64,000 nt of DNA from Blastochloris tepida (GTDB taxonomy: Bacteria > Pseudomonadota > Alphaproteobacteria > Rhizobiales > Xanthobacteraceae), in NCBI RefSeq assembly GCF_003966715.1, contig NZ_AP018907.1:3708001-3772000 (forward strand), written 5' to 3'. The notes under the pieces were generated by a model. That model saw only the letters and a program-made list of their open reading frames with translations. It was not told where the DNA came from and ran no database searches. The stretch's first letter is position 1. Each line of letters begins with the position of its first letter. Shown piece after piece: positions 34,611 to 45,225 of the stretch. Position numbers and translations under genes: made by a program.

Positions 34611-34830
34611 AGAAATCCGCCGCGATCCCCTTGATCTCCCAGTCGCCATAGCGGACCGGCTCCAGGCCGCCGCGGCCGTGGTGCTCGGGCGGCAGCTTGG
34701 CGGCGTCGTCGATGGCGGCGCGGCGCGCGGCGGCTTCCGCCAGGGCGCGCTGGGCGGCCGGCGGCAGGTCGCGCTTCGAGTCCGGTTGCTTGGCCTCGTC
34801 TTGCGGTGTGGTGTCTGGCAAGTCGGTCAT
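34609..34830 (-). CDS. DUF1674 protein (SdhAF4-like succinate dehydrogenase assembly factor)
   Basis: 73 aa. The C-terminal signature [20 protein letters not shown] is the DUF1674/SDHAF4 motif. In mitochondria this protein helps flavinylated SDHA assemble, and alphaproteobacterial members are thought to act likewise. The N-terminal half is charged and probably flexible. Start ATG 34830; an in-frame ATG at 34854 is possible. It is divergent from htpX by about 180 bp. No sdh genes are in the window. Confidence 0.85.
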   Translation of the reverse strand: MTDLPDTTPQDEAKQPDSKRDLPPAAQRALAEAAARRAAIDDAAKLPPEHHGRGGLEPVRYGDWEIKGIAADF

Positions 34831-35012
34831 GTCCGCACCATGGCGCGGCTCCACCCGTCCGGCAAGACCGGCGGCGAACCGCCTTGGTGTCTCGCACCCT
34901 CCAGACGTCTCGCCGGCGCGAGAGTCTTGCCGGTGCCATCGTGCTCCCCCATCTTGTTGGGCGTCCGGGCCTTGGGCCGGAGACGGGGCGTCATCCCCGC
35001 GGGAGGAGACCG

Positions 35013-35972
35013 ATGAATTATCTGAAGACCGCCATTCTGCTTGCCGGCATGACCGCGCTGTTCATGGCGGTGGGTGCCATGATCGGCGGCCAGCAGGGCA
35101 TGCTCATCGCGCTCGTCGTCGCTGCGGCCACCAATCTGTTCGCCTACTGGAACTCCGACAGGATGGTCCTGAGCATGTACAACGCTCAGGAGGTGGACGA
35201 GACCACGGCGCCCGATTTCGTCCGCATGATCGCCGAGCTGTCGCAGCGGGCCGGGCTGCCGATGCCGCGCGTCTACATCATCGACAATCCGCAGCCCAAC
35301 GCGTTCGCCACCGGCCGCAACCCGCAGAACGCGGCGGTTGCCGCCACCACCGGCCTGATCAACAGCCTGTCGCCGGAGGAGGTGGCCGGCGTGATGGCGC
35401 ACGAGCTGGCGCACATCAAGAACCGCGACACGCTGACCATGACCATCACCGCCACCCTCGCCGGTGCGGTGTCGATGCTGGCCAATTTCGGCCTGTTCTT
35501 CGGCGGCAACCGCGACAACAATTCGCCGTTCGGGGTCATCGGCGTCATCCTGATGGCGATCCTGGCCCCGATGGCGGCGATGATCGTGCAGATGGCGATC
35601 TCGCGCTCGCGCGAATACGAGGCCGACCGGCTCGGCGCCGAGATCGTCGGCCGGCCGCTGTGGCTGGCCTCGGCGCTGAACCGCATCTCCGGCGCTGCCC
35701 ACCAGATCGAGAACTACGAGGCCGAGCGCAACCCGGCCACCGCCCACATGTTCATCATCAACCCGCTGTCGGGGGCGCGGATGGACAATCTGTTCTCGAC
35801 CCACCCTGCGACCGAGAACCGCATCGCCGCGCTGCAGGATCTCGATGCCGAGATGCGCGCCCATGGCGACCCGCGCCTGTTCAGCGGCTCCGCCGGGCGG
35901 GCCGGCGCGCCGTTCACCGGCGGCTCGGTGCCGGGCGTCCGAGGCGGCCGGCGCGGCGGGCCGTGGGGATGA
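35013..35972 (+). CDS. htpX: Membrane zinc metalloprotease HtpX
   Basis: 319 aa inner-membrane M48B protease that degrades misfolded membrane proteins under heat or envelope stress. Two N-terminal membrane segments (about 4-24 and 29-45), the zinc site HELAH (130-134), two further hydrophobic segments (145-165, 175-198) and the third ligand in [12 protein letters not shown] perfect GGAGGAG precedes ATG 35013. The C-terminus is Gly/Arg-rich. HtpX is often under heat-shock sigma control, but I see no certain sigma-32 promoter here. Confidence 0.95.
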   Translation: MNYLKTAILLAGMTALFMAVGAMIGGQQGMLIALVVAAATNLFAYWNSDRMVLSMYNAQEVDETTAPDFVRMIAELSQRAGLPMPRVYIIDNPQPNAFATGRNPQNAAVAATTGLINSLSPEEVAGVMAHELAHIKNRDTLTMTITATLAGAVSMLANFGLFFGGNRDNNSPFGVIGVILMAILAPMAAMIVQMAISRSREYEADRLGAEIVGRPLWLASALNRISGAAHQIENYEAERNPATAHMFIINPLSGARMDNLFSTHPATENRIAALQDLDAEMRAHGDPRLFSGSAGRAGAPFTGGSVPGVRGGRRGGPWG

Positions 35973-36073
35973 TACCGCGTATCGTACCGGACGGATGCGA
36001 CGCGTCCGCCCAGGACGACGGCTGACGGTGCCGGCGCGTGCAAAGACCCGGCAAACGCGCTAATCGCCCGGGC

Positions 36074-37411
36074 ATGAGAAAACCGAACCGTTCCGCCGGC
36101 CGGGCCCGCCCGCCCGCGCCACCGGCCGGGCTCGCGCCCCGCCGGGTTGCCGCCGACCTGATCGAGGGCGTGCTGTACCACGGCCGCCCGCTTGACGAGG
36201 CGCTGGAGGCGGCGCTCGGCGCGGTCGCCGAGCGCGACCGCGCCCTGGTGCGCATGCTGGCCGCCACCGTGCTGCGCCGCCACGGCACACTGCGGGCGGT
36301 GGTCGGCACCTTCCTTACCCGCGCGCCCAAGGGCGGGCCGCGGCTCGATGCGGCGCTGCTGCTCGGCGCGGCCCAGATCCTGTTTCTCGACGTGCCGGAC
36401 CACGCCGCGGTCGACCTGTCGGTGCGGCTCGCCCAGGCCGACCATGCCGCCCGCCACTATGCCGGCCTCGTCAATGCCGTGCTGCGCAAGGTGGCGGCCG
36501 AGGGGCAGGCCGTGCTGGCCGGGCTTACCGACCCCGCCCTCGATACGCCGGACTGGCTGATGGCGCGCTGGCGCGCCGCCTACGGCGCCGAGATTGCCGC
36601 CACCATCGCCGAGGCTCACCGGCACGAGGCGGCGCTCGATCTCACGGTGAAGGCGGACGCCGCCGGTTGGGCCGAGCGACTCGGCGGGCGGTCGCTGCCG
36701 ACCGGCACGGTGCGGCTTCTCGCCAAGGGGCCGGTGCCGCAGCTTGCCGGCTTCGCCGAGGGGGCGTGGTGGGTGCAGGATGCCGCCGCCGCCCTGCCGG
36801 CGCGCCTGCTCGGCGACGTGCGGGGCCTGCGGATCGCCGACCTCTGCGCCGCGCCCGGCGGCAAGACGCTGCAGCTTGCGAGCGCCGGCGCGCTGGTCAC
36901 CGCGGTCGACCGCGCCGAGAGCCGGCTCGACCGGCTGGGCCAGAACCTCGGCCGCACCGGCCTCGATGCCGAGATCGTCTGCGCCGACGTGATGGACTTC
37001 GCGGGCGGGCCGTTCGACGCGGTGCTGCTCGATGCGCCGTGCTCGGCCACCGGCACCATCCGCCGCCACCCCGACGTCGCCTGGACCAAGCGGCCGCAGG
37101 ACATCGCGTCGCTCGCCGAACTGCAGGCGGCCCTGCTCGACCGCGCGGTCCAGCTGGTGAAGCCCGGCGGGCGGCTCGTCTACTGCACCTGCTCGCTGGA
37201 GCCGGAGGAGGGGCCGGACCAGATCGAGGCGCTGCTGGCGCGGCGGCCGGGCGTGACGCGGCTGCCGATCGAGGCGGCCGCGATCGGCGCCGATCCGGCC
37301 TGGATCACCGCGGCGGGCGAGCTTCGCACTTTGCCCTGCCACCTGCCGGATGCCGACCCGCGGCTCGCCGGCCTCGACGGCTTCTTCGCCGCCCGGCTGG
37401 CAATCGGCTGA
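36074..37411 (+). CDS. rRNA/tRNA cytosine-C5 methyltransferase, RsmB/Sun family
   Basis: 445 aa. The N-terminal NusB-like domain (about 25-150) is joined to a SAM methyltransferase domain (about 160-445). SAM motif ADLCAAPGGKTLQL, catalytic DAPCSATGTIRRHPDV (motif IV) and YCTCSLEPEEG (motif VI cysteine) define m5C methyltransferases of the Fmu/RsmB group. The target, by family, is 16S rRNA C967, but the sequence does not prove it. The downstream neighbour is the heparinase gene, an order well conserved in this group. Start ATG 36074; one 12 codons upstream is possible. Confidence 0.92.
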   Translation: MRKPNRSAGRARPPAPPAGLAPRRVAADLIEGVLYHGRPLDEALEAALGAVAERDRALVRMLAATVLRRHGTLRAVVGTFLTRAPKGGPRLDAALLLGAAQILFLDVPDHAAVDLSVRLAQADHAARHYAGLVNAVLRKVAAEGQAVLAGLTDPALDTPDWLMARWRAAYGAEIAATIAEAHRHEAALDLTVKADAAGWAERLGGRSLPTGTVRLLAKGPVPQLAGFAEGAWWVQDAAAALPARLLGDVRGLRIADLCAAPGGKTLQLASAGALVTAVDRAESRLDRLGQNLGRTGLDAEIVCADVMDFAGGPFDAVLLDAPCSATGTIRRHPDVAWTKRPQDIASLAELQAALLDRAVQLVKPGGRLVYCTCSLEPEEGPDQIEALLARRPGVTRLPIEAAAIGADPAWITAAGELRTLPCHLPDADPRLAGLDGFFAARLAIG

Positions 37412-37564
37412 TCGATCCTTCCGAGATCCGGGCAGAGGAGGGCCGGCCCGGTGGACGTCCGCACCGCTTTTGTGGTGAACAGCACGTAAAGGATCGCTTG
37501 CAGATTTGTCCGAACCTGCCATGGGATATTGAACGGTGGGGGATCCTGAGGGGGAAAAGCGAGC

Positions 37565-39268
37565 ATGGCGCGAGCGCGCACCGGCCTGTTCGTCGCCGAG
37601 CGACTGGCGCGCGACATGCGGGCTTCCTGGGCGGCCTCGCGTCTCGTGCGCTGGCGCTATGGCGCGGGCTCGCTCGACCGGCTGGTGATCGCCCCGCAGG
37701 ATCTGCGCACCGCTGACCCCACCAATGCCAGCGAAATTTACGCGGGCCATTTCGCCTTCGCCGGCAAGATGGTGGCGGTCAATGGCCGCTCGCCGTTCGA
37801 GATGCCGGCGCCCTCGCAGGAATGGGCCGAGGAGCTGATGTCGTTCGCCTGGCTGCGCCATCTGCGCGCCGCCGGCACCGCCATCGCCCAGCAGAACGCC
37901 CGCGCGCTGATCGACGAATGGATCCATGTCTGCGGCGGCTATGACCCGCGCTCCTGGGAGCCGACCATCCTGTCGCGCCGGGTCATCTCGTGGCTCGCCC
38001 ACGCGCCGATGATCCTGGAGAATGCCGACCACGACTTCTACCGCCGCTTCCTGCGCAGCCTGCTGAAGCAGGTGCGCTTCCTTCGTAAGGTCTCCCGCGA
38101 TGCCCAGGACGGCTATCCGCGCCTCGTCTCGGCCATCGCGCTGAGCTTCGCCGGCCTGTGCATGGCCGGGCAGGGGCGGCTGCTCAAGGTGGCGCAGCGC
38201 CGGCTGGCCCATGAGCTGGGCCGCCAGATCCTGCCGGACGGCGTGCATGTCAGCCGCAATCCCGGCGTGCTGGTCGAACTGCTGCTCGACCTTCTTCCGT
38301 TGCGTCAGGCATTCGCCGCCCGCAGCGTGCCGCCCGACGCGCTTATGAACGCCATCGACCGCACGATGCCAATGCTGCGCTTCTTCCGCCACCGCGACGG
38401 CACGCTGGGCAATTTCAACGGCATGGGCGCCACGGCGGCCGACCACCTCGCCACGCTGCTGGCCTATGACGACGCGCGGGGCCGGCCGATCGCCGCCGCC
38501 CCGCATGGCGGCTATCAGCGCATGGAGGCCGGCAGCACGGTGGTGCTGATGGATACCGGCCCGCCGCCGCCGATCGCGGTGGCCGGCGAGGCGCATGCCG
38601 GCTGTCTGTCGTTCGAGATGTCGGTGGGCCGCCACCGGCTGGTGGTCAATTGCGGCGTGCCGACCGCCAACCGCGCCGCTTGGCGCGCCGCCGCCCGGGC
38701 CACCGCCGCCCATTCCACCGCGGTGCTGGCCGACACCTCGTCCTGCCGCTTCCTCACCGGCGGCTTCGCCGAGAGCGTCTGCGGCACGCCGATCGTCGAC
38801 GGGCCGCACGATGTGCGTGCCGCGCGCAGCGAACGTGCCGATTCCATCATGGTGCGCGCCAGCCATGACGGCTATGCACCGCGGTTCGGCGTCCTGCACC
38901 AGCGCTCGCTGCGGCTGACCGCCGACGGCAGCCGGCTCGACGGCGAGGACGTGTTCCAGGACGCTGCGGCGCACATCAAGGTGGAGGATGATGATTTCGC
39001 CATCCGCTTCCACCTGCACCCGGCGGTCAAGGTCAGCCCGATCGGCGCCGGCGAAAGCCTGCTGCTGGTGCTGCCCGACCGCGATTCCTGGATGTTCGCG
39101 GTCCATGACTTGAAACCGGTCCTGGAGGAAAGCGTCTATCTTGGCGCGACCGACGGGCCGCGCCGAACCGTCCAGATCGTGCTGCACGGCCGGCTCCGGA
39201 CCAGCACGCGCATCCGCTGGACCTTCATCCGTACCGACGCCGGCATGGCTGCCGGCCGTCCCGCCTGA
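37565..39268 (+). CDS. Heparinase II/III family protein
   Basis: 567 aa. The N-terminal alpha/alpha toroid half (about 20-310) contains [28 protein letters not shown] and [23 protein letters not shown]. The C-terminal beta-sandwich half (about 320-555) carries the Hepar_II_III signature [35 protein letters not shown] and [12 protein letters not shown]. Homologues without a signal peptide sit between rsmB and purH across Hyphomicrobiales. The true substrate is unknown, and activity on heparin itself is unlikely. Followed 14 bp later by purH. Confidence 0.9.
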   Translation: MARARTGLFVAERLARDMRASWAASRLVRWRYGAGSLDRLVIAPQDLRTADPTNASEIYAGHFAFAGKMVAVNGRSPFEMPAPSQEWAEELMSFAWLRHLRAAGTAIAQQNARALIDEWIHVCGGYDPRSWEPTILSRRVISWLAHAPMILENADHDFYRRFLRSLLKQVRFLRKVSRDAQDGYPRLVSAIALSFAGLCMAGQGRLLKVAQRRLAHELGRQILPDGVHVSRNPGVLVELLLDLLPLRQAFAARSVPPDALMNAIDRTMPMLRFFRHRDGTLGNFNGMGATAADHLATLLAYDDARGRPIAAAPHGGYQRMEAGSTVVLMDTGPPPPIAVAGEAHAGCLSFEMSVGRHRLVVNCGVPTANRAAWRAAARATAAHSTAVLADTSSCRFLTGGFAESVCGTPIVDGPHDVRAARSERADSIMVRASHDGYAPRFGVLHQRSLRLTADGSRLDGEDVFQDAAAHIKVEDDDFAIRFHLHPAVKVSPIGAGESLLLVLPDRDSWMFAVHDLKPVLEESVYLGATDGPRRTVQIVLHGRLRTSTRIRWTFIRTDAGMAAGRPA

Positions 39269-39282
39269 ACAAGTGGTGTCTT

Positions 39283-40872
39283 ATGCCTGACCGTATCCGC
39301 CCCATCGGCCGCGCTCTGTTGTCCGTCTCGGACAAGTCCGGTCTCGTCCCCTTCGCCCAGGCGCTGGCGTCGCGGGGCGTCACGCTGGTCTCGACCGGCG
39401 GTACGGCCCAGGCGCTGAAGGACGCCGGCATTCCGGTGATCGACGTCGCCGAGGTCACCGGCTATCCGGAGATGATGGACGGGCGGGTGAAGACCCTGCA
39501 CCCCAAGATCCATGGCGGCCTGCTCGCCATCCGCGACGATGCCGCCCACGCCGCCGCCATGGCCGAGCACGGCATCCCGCCGATCGACCTCCTGGTGGTG
39601 TCGCTCTATCCGTTCGAGGAGACGGTGGCCAAGGGCGCCGGCTTCGACGACTGCATCGAGAATATCGACATTGGCGGGCCGGCGATGATCCGCGCCGCCG
39701 CCAAGAACCATCCCGACGTGGCGGTGGTGGTCGATGTGTCCGACTACCAGACGGTGCTGGACGAGATCGCGGCCCACGGCGGCACCACGCTCGAAACCCG
39801 CAAGAAGCTCGCGGCGCGCGCCTTCGCCCGCACCGGCGCCTATGACGCGGCGATCTCGACCTGGCTGCTGAACGAAGTCGGCGAGACCACCCCGCCGTTC
39901 CGCGCCGTCGGCGGCCGCCTTCTCCAGGGCCTGCGCTATGGCGAGAACCCGCACCAGTGGGCGGGCTTCTACCGCACCGGCGAGGTGCGGCCGGGCGTCG
40001 CCACCGCCCGTCAGCTTCAGGGCAAAGAGCTCAGCTACAACAACATCAACGACACCGACGCGGCCTATGAGTGCATCGGCGAGTTCGACCCCGCTCGCAC
40101 CCCGGCGGTGGTGATCGTCAAGCACGCCAATCCGTGCGGCGTGGCCGAGGCGCCGTCCCTGCTGGAGGCCTACCGCAAGGCGCTGATGTGCGACCCGGTG
40201 TCGGCGTTCGGCGGCATCATCGCCGTCAACCAGCGCCTCGATGCCGAGACCGCCCGGGCGATCGCCGAGATCTTCACGGAAGTGGTGATCGCGCCGGAGG
40301 CGGATGAGGACGCCATCGCGGTGTTCGCCGCCAAGAAGAACCTCCGCCTGCTGATCGCCGGCGGCCTGCCCGACCCGCGCGCCCCCGGCCTCACCGCCAA
40401 GACGGTGGCCGGCGGCCTGCTGGTGCAGTCGCGCGACAATGCGGTGGTCGATGCCATGGATCTGAAGGTGGTGACCAAGCGCGCGCCGACCGCGGCCGAG
40501 TTCGAGGATCTGAAGTTCGCCTTCCGCGTCTGCAAGCACGTCAAGTCGAACACCATCATCTATGCCAAGGATCGCGCCACGGTGGGCATCGGCGCCGGCC
40601 AGATGAGCCGGGTCGATTCCGCCCGCATCGCCGCGCGCAAGGCGATCGACGCGGCCGAGATGGCGAAGCTTCCCGAGCCGCTCACCAAGGGCTGCGTGGT
40701 GGCGTCGGACGCCTTCTTCCCGTTCGCCGACGGCCTGATCGCGGCGGCGGAGGCCGGCGCCACCGCGGTGATCCAGCCCGGCGGCTCGATCCGCGACGCC
40801 GAGGTGATTGCCGCGGCCGATGAGCGCGGCCTCGCCATGGTGCTCACCGGCACCCGGCATTTCCGGCACTGA
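39283..40872 (+). CDS. purH: Bifunctional AICAR transformylase/IMP cyclohydrolase
   Basis: Last two steps of de novo IMP synthesis. 529 aa. IMP cyclohydrolase domain 1-150 ([44 protein letters not shown]). Transformylase domain with RYGENPHQ, the catalytic K-H pair in [12 protein letters not shown], and [10 protein letters not shown]. The C-terminus has [20 protein letters not shown] then [11 protein letters not shown]. It is in line after the heparinase gene. Confidence 0.97.
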   Translation: MPDRIRPIGRALLSVSDKSGLVPFAQALASRGVTLVSTGGTAQALKDAGIPVIDVAEVTGYPEMMDGRVKTLHPKIHGGLLAIRDDAAHAAAMAEHGIPPIDLLVVSLYPFEETVAKGAGFDDCIENIDIGGPAMIRAAAKNHPDVAVVVDVSDYQTVLDEIAAHGGTTLETRKKLAARAFARTGAYDAAISTWLLNEVGETTPPFRAVGGRLLQGLRYGENPHQWAGFYRTGEVRPGVATARQLQGKELSYNNINDTDAAYECIGEFDPARTPAVVIVKHANPCGVAEAPSLLEAYRKALMCDPVSAFGGIIAVNQRLDAETARAIAEIFTEVVIAPEADEDAIAVFAAKKNLRLLIAGGLPDPRAPGLTAKTVAGGLLVQSRDNAVVDAMDLKVVTKRAPTAAEFEDLKFAFRVCKHVKSNTIIYAKDRATVGIGAGQMSRVDSARIAARKAIDAAEMAKLPEPLTKGCVVASDAFFPFADGLIAAAEAGATAVIQPGGSIRDAEVIAAADERGLAMVLTGTRHFRH

Positions 40873-40920
40873 TGGAACGTCGCTGCTCCGGGCGCGCCAT
40901 CCGTGCCCGGAGCGGCGGGG

Positions 40921-42306
40921 CTACCCCCGCACCACGTCCGGCGCCTCGACCCGCGCCAGCAGCGCCATGCCGATCGCGAAGAACGCCACCAGCACCGAGA
41001 TGCCGAGCCGCTGGCTCAAGGTGATCGCGGTGACGAGGCCGACCGCGGTCGGGCCGGCGAACGAGGTGAGCTTGCCCGACAGCGAGAACAGGCCGAAGAA
41101 CTGGCCGATGTCGTGGGCGGGGGCGAGTTGCGCCAGGAGCGCCCGCGAGGAGGCCTGGACGGGACCTGCGGCGGCGCCGATCAGCAGGCCGAAGGCGACA
41201 TAGAGCCGCTCGGGCAGCGAGTCGTAGAGGCCGTGGCCGGGGGCTGAGGGCTCGGCCGGGATGACGAACAGCACGAAGTCGCGGCCGACTGACAGCACCA
41301 GCACGCTGGCGAGCGCCAGCACCGCGAGGCCGCCGAGGATCACCGGCTTCGGCCCCAGCCGGTCGTCGAGCCAGCCGCCGACGAGCGCGCCCGCCGTTCC
41401 GGTGACGGTGAGCAGGATGCCGAACACCCCAAGCTCCACCGCACTCCAGCCGAAGGTGCCGGCGGCATAGATGCCGCCGAAGGCGAACAGCGCGATCAGC
41501 CCGTCGGTGTAGATCATGTTGGCGGCGAGGAAGGTCAGCACGTTGCGGTGGGTCCGTACGTGGCCGATCGTCCGGCGCAGCCCGATGAAGCCCTGGCGCA
41601 CCGCGGCGCGCAGCGGCAGCTCGCGCGGCGCATCGGGCGTGAACAGGAACATCGGGATCACGAATACCGCGAACCACAGCGCCGCCAGCGGGCCGGTGAG
41701 GCGCTCGCCCTCGCGGGTGGCGGCATCGAGGCCGAAGGCGGGGGCGTGGCCGAGCAGGGTCTGGCCGGTCGTCGGGTCGGCGGCGAGAAAGCCCAGCGTC
41801 AGGAACAGGCTGACGAGGCCGCCGACATAGCCGACCGCCCAGCCGGTGCCGGAGAGCCGGCCGAGCTTCGAGGGCGGCACCACCCGCGGCATCTGGGCGT
41901 TGTTGAAGGTCTGGGCGAATTCGGCGCCGATGGTGCCGAGCGCGAACGCCACGAGCCCCAGCATCACCGCGCCGGGGGCGCCCGGCGCCACCCACCACAG
42001 CGCCACGCAGGCGAGGCACATCAGCCCGCCGAACGTCGCGATCCACGGCTTCTTCGGGCCGCCGGCATCGGCAATGGCGCCGAGCGCGGGCGACAGAAGG
42101 GCGATGCAAAGCCCGGCCGCGCCGGTGGCGAACCCCCACAGCGCCTGGCCGGCGGCGGGGTCGGGCGCCACGGCGGAGGCGAAATAGGGGGCGAAGACGA
42201 AGGTGGTGACGAGAGTGAAGAAGGGTTGGCCGGCCCAATCGAACAGGAGCCAGCCGAACACCCCGGCCGGGCCGGCATAGCCGTGCGCGGCCGGGGTTGC
42301 GGTCAT
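40921..42306 (-). CDS. MFS transporter, UMF1 (Atg22-like) family
   Basis: 461 aa with about twelve membrane segments. The start [28 protein letters not shown] and the [15 protein letters not shown] block identify the UMF1 branch of the major facilitator superfamily; its yeast member Atg22 exports amino acids from the vacuole. The bacterial substrate is unknown. Its ATG overlaps the ppa stop by 4 bp (ATGA), so it is translated together with pyrophosphatase, a pairing I cannot explain functionally. Confidence 0.9.
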   Translation of the reverse strand: MTATPAAHGYAGPAGVFGWLLFDWAGQPFFTLVTTFVFAPYFASAVAPDPAAGQALWGFATGAAGLCIALLSPALGAIADAGGPKKPWIATFGGLMCLACVALWWVAPGAPGAVMLGLVAFALGTIGAEFAQTFNNAQMPRVVPPSKLGRLSGTGWAVGYVGGLVSLFLTLGFLAADPTTGQTLLGHAPAFGLDAATREGERLTGPLAALWFAVFVIPMFLFTPDAPRELPLRAAVRQGFIGLRRTIGHVRTHRNVLTFLAANMIYTDGLIALFAFGGIYAAGTFGWSAVELGVFGILLTVTGTAGALVGGWLDDRLGPKPVILGGLAVLALASVLVLSVGRDFVLFVIPAEPSAPGHGLYDSLPERLYVAFGLLIGAAAGPVQASSRALLAQLAPAHDIGQFFGLFSLSGKLTSFAGPTAVGLVTAITLSQRLGISVLVAFFAIGMALLARVEAPDVVRG

Positions 42307-42845
42307 TTGCCCGCCTTGTCCTGCTTGTAGCGCTCGATCGCCTCAAGGATCAGCTTGTGGGCTTCCTCGCGGTCGCCCCAGCGGCTGACCTTCACCCATT
42401 TGCCGGGCTCGAGATCCTTGTAGTGCTCGAAGAAGTGTTGGATCTGCTGGCGGGTGATGTCGGGCAGGTCGGTATAGTGGTGCAGATGCTGGTAGCGCGG
42501 CGTCAGCTTGGGCGTCGGCACCGCGATGATCTTCTCGTCGAGGCCGGACTCGTCCTGCATGAACAGCACGCCGATCGGCCGCACCGCCATGATGGCGCCG
42601 GGGATGATGGCGCGCTGGTTGGGGATCAGCACGTCGAGCGGGTCGCCGTCGTCCGACAGCGTGTGCGGGATGAAGCCGTAGTTTCCGGGGTAGTGCATGG
42701 AGGTGTAGAGGAAGCGGTCCACCACCAGCGTGCCGGACGCCTTGTCCATCTCGTACTTGATCGGGTCGCCGCCGGTCGGCACCTCGACCACGGCGTTGAT
42801 TTCGTAAGGGGGGTTGTCGCCGATCGATATGGCGTCGATGCGCAT
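42303..42845 (-). CDS. ppa: Inorganic pyrophosphatase
   Basis: Hydrolyses pyrophosphate, pulling biosynthetic reactions forward. 180 aa family I enzyme. Substrate and metal residues lie in [25 protein letters not shown] start, YGFIPHT, and the signature [33 protein letters not shown] is near the C-terminus. It starts [13 protein letters not shown], as usual in alphaproteobacteria. Upstream gene of a two-gene unit with the MFS transporter. Confidence 0.97.
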   Translation of the reverse strand: MRIDAISIGDNPPYEINAVVEVPTGGDPIKYEMDKASGTLVVDRFLYTSMHYPGNYGFIPHTLSDDGDPLDVLIPNQRAIIPGAIMAVRPIGVLFMQDESGLDEKIIAVPTPKLTPRYQHLHHYTDLPDITRQQIQHFFEHYKDLEPGKWVKVSRWGDREEAHKLILEAIERYKQDKAGK

Positions 42846-43192
42846 GGGGAATCTCCTTGTCCGCGCCTCTTCTATGGGGACGGCCGGTTGCGGACAATCA
42901 TCAAGAGGGAGGACGGGTGCTCGCCTTGGCGGCGAAACGTTCGCCAGCGGCCATGGGGACGCAAGCGTGGGCGATCGGGCCTGAGCGAATAGACGGTTTC
43001 CGGTTGATCGGCTCGATCACCCGGAATCCCTGTCAGCCCTGGTCAATATGACCGACGGCAACGGCCGGCGCGAAAACCGGGCGCGGGAAAACACCGGGAC
43101 CGAACGACACACCGCCATTCGCCTGTTCGGCAGACGGGCCTTACGTTAGGAAATCACTCCCGGCCCGGATCGATGCCGGTCGGGAAAGCTGG
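42846..43192. other. Intergenic, ppa to GNAT gene
   Basis: 347 bp between the ppa start and the GNAT stop. No supported gene. A repeat end (TAGACGGTTTCCGG, 42992-43005) followed by GATCGGCTCGATCACCCGG marks a decayed copy of the repeat family. Confidence 0.5.
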
Positions 43193-43702
43193 TCAGCCGG
43201 CCCAGGCGAACGCCACCTTGTCGAGCACCTGGGTGCCGAAGGTCTCGGATGAGCGGGCCACGGCGCGGCCGCCGAGCGCCCGGTAGAAGCCCGTGGCATA
43301 GTCGTTGTCGGAGAGCGCCCACACCACTGTGGAGGCGAGCCCGTTGCTCGTCAGGTCGCGTCGGGCGTGGCTGAACAGCCGGCGGCCGAACCCCAGGCCC
43401 TGGAATTCCGGCTTCAGATAAAGCTCATAGACCTCGCCGGCATAGGGCAGGCTCTTGGCGCGGTTGCGGCCGTAATTGGCATAGCCGGCAACCGAATCGC
43501 CGAACATGATCAGCGAGATGCGCGAGCCCCGGCGCACGGCGGTCTCCCACCATGCCGGGCCGCGGCGATTGATGAGCCGCTCCAGCTCGATGCCGGGAAT
43601 CAGCCCGCGATAGGCGGCCCGCCACGCCTCGTCGTGGGCCTCCGCCAGGGCCAGTGCATCCTGAGGACGCGCGCGTCGGATTTCGATGGTGCTCGTCGAC
43701 AT
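43193..43702 (-). CDS. GNAT family N-acetyltransferase
   Basis: 169 aa. Acetyl-CoA binding motif A is EFQGLGFGRRLFSHAR (Q/RxxGxG/A). The N-terminal IEIRRARPQDALALAEAHDEAWRAAYRG and the late LSDNDYATGFYRALGG complete the fold. Substrate unknown. ATG 43702 gives the conserved start; the 48-codon upstream extension is not family-like. It is divergent from the first site-2 protease gene. Confidence 0.9.
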   Translation of the reverse strand: MSTSTIEIRRARPQDALALAEAHDEAWRAAYRGLIPGIELERLINRRGPAWWETAVRRGSRISLIMFGDSVAGYANYGRNRAKSLPYAGEVYELYLKPEFQGLGFGRRLFSHARRDLTSNGLASTVVWALSDNDYATGFYRALGGRAVARSSETFGTQVLDKVAFAWAG

Positions 43703-43937
43703 GGACAGATCGAAGCACGGCGGCCGGCGCTCTTCAAGAAGGATCGTTAACAGACAGTTAATGGTCGCAGGCCGTCCGAACCCGGCGGGAGGCCACTGTC
43801 TGCGGCCGGCCGGGCGCCGGCGCGCCGAAACCGGCCCTGCGCCCATCGCACAAATGCCGGACGTGCCTATCTATCGGCTATGGTTTGGACGCCGCCGCGG
43901 ATGGGGAGGCAGCGGGCGGCGCAGCAGGAGGTTCGGC

Positions 43938-45035
43938 ATGTCCTGGTCCATCCCGATCGGCACCATTGCGGGTACGGTGGTGCGGGTTCACCTGACGTTC
44001 CTGATCCTGCTCGCCTGGATCGGCATCGCCGGCTATGCGGCGGGCGGCTCGGCCGAGGCGCTGGCCTCGCTCACCTTCATCGTGCTGCTGTTCGCCTGCG
44101 TGGTGGCGCACGAGTTCGGCCACATCTTCGCTGCCCGCCGCTACGGCATCCGCACGCCGGACGTGACGCTGCTGCCGATCGGCGGGGTGGCGAGCCTGGA
44201 GCGCATCCCGGAGAAGCCGAGCGAGGAGTTGTTGGTGGCGCTGGCCGGGCCGGCGGTCAATCTGGTGATCGGCATCGTCCTGATGGTGGCGATGGGCTCG
44301 GTGACCGACCTCAGCCACCTCGCCAATATCGAGAATGCCGGCACGAGCCTGGTGGCGCGGCTCGCCGCCGCCAACCTTTTCCTCGCCGTGTTCAACATGA
44401 TCCCGGCCTTCCCGATGGATGGCGGGCGGGTGCTGCGGGCGCTGCTCGCCAGCCGCATGGGCTATGCGCGGGCCACCGCCACCGCCGCCTCGGTCGGCCA
44501 GGGGGTGGCCTATCTGCTCGGCTTCCTCGGTTTGTTCTTCAATCCGCTGCTGATCTTCATCGCCATCTTCGTCTATCTCGCCGCGACGGCGGAGGCGCAG
44601 GACGTGGCGCTGCGCGATGCCACGCGCGGCCTGCCGGTGGCCGCGGCGATGATCACCAAGTTCGAGTCGCTGTTGCCCAACGCCACCGTCGACCGGGCGG
44701 TCGACGAGCTGATTCGCACCAGCCAGAAGGAGTTTCCGGTGGTCGACGGGGCGGGGCGCCTGCGCGGCCTGGTCACCCGCGAGGCGATGGTGGCGGCGCT
44801 GCGCGAGGGCGGCGGCACGACGCCGGTGATCGAAGTGATGATCGAGTTCCCGGTGGTCCATTGCCGGGCGCCGCTGGAGGCCGCCCTGCAGCGGCTGCGT
44901 CAGGCGCAGGCGCCGGCTTTGGGCGTGGTGGATGACGAGGGGCGGCTGGTCGGCCTCGTCACGCCGGAGAATGTCGGCGAGATGATGCTGATCCGCACCG
45001 CGCGGCCCGAGCGGCAATTGCCGCGGGCAGCGTGA
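43938..45035 (+). CDS. Site-2 protease (M50B) with CBS domain pair, copy 1
   Basis: 365 aa intramembrane zinc protease. HEFGH (58-62) and the aspartate D161 in PMDGGR form the zinc site inside membrane helices. Hydrophobic segments at about 19-38, 42-66, 97-121, 138-158 and 175-205. Two CBS motifs fill about 230-355, probably a nucleotide-sensing module. Such proteins cut membrane-anchored regulators; no anti-sigma factor gene is next to it. RBS CAGGAGG precedes ATG 43938. A paralogue follows directly. Confidence 0.92.
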   Translation: MSWSIPIGTIAGTVVRVHLTFLILLAWIGIAGYAAGGSAEALASLTFIVLLFACVVAHEFGHIFAARRYGIRTPDVTLLPIGGVASLERIPEKPSEELLVALAGPAVNLVIGIVLMVAMGSVTDLSHLANIENAGTSLVARLAAANLFLAVFNMIPAFPMDGGRVLRALLASRMGYARATATAASVGQGVAYLLGFLGLFFNPLLIFIAIFVYLAATAEAQDVALRDATRGLPVAAAMITKFESLLPNATVDRAVDELIRTSQKEFPVVDGAGRLRGLVTREAMVAALREGGGTTPVIEVMIEFPVVHCRAPLEAALQRLRQAQAPALGVVDDEGRLVGLVTPENVGEMMLIRTARPERQLPRAA

Positions 45036-45225
45036 GAGACTGTTTGGCGCCGGCCGCCAAGGCCCTGTTTCGGCTTGCATTCCTGAGCTTGGCCGGCCCC
45101 GGCGCCCCGGGATGCGGCAATTGTGCCGTTCCTTCAAGAAATTGTGCGCGGTCGATTCCGGGGCTCACCGGCGTTGCCAGTTTGGAATGAACCCGGCAAA
45201 GTATGGGTCACGGGAGAGACGAGGC

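Noticed and set aside
35714..39187. 1157-codon minus-strand frame opposite htpX, rsmB-like and heparinase genes
   Set aside because: All three plus-strand genes have clear family motifs. The opposite frame is compositionally biased and typical of high-GC shadow frames.
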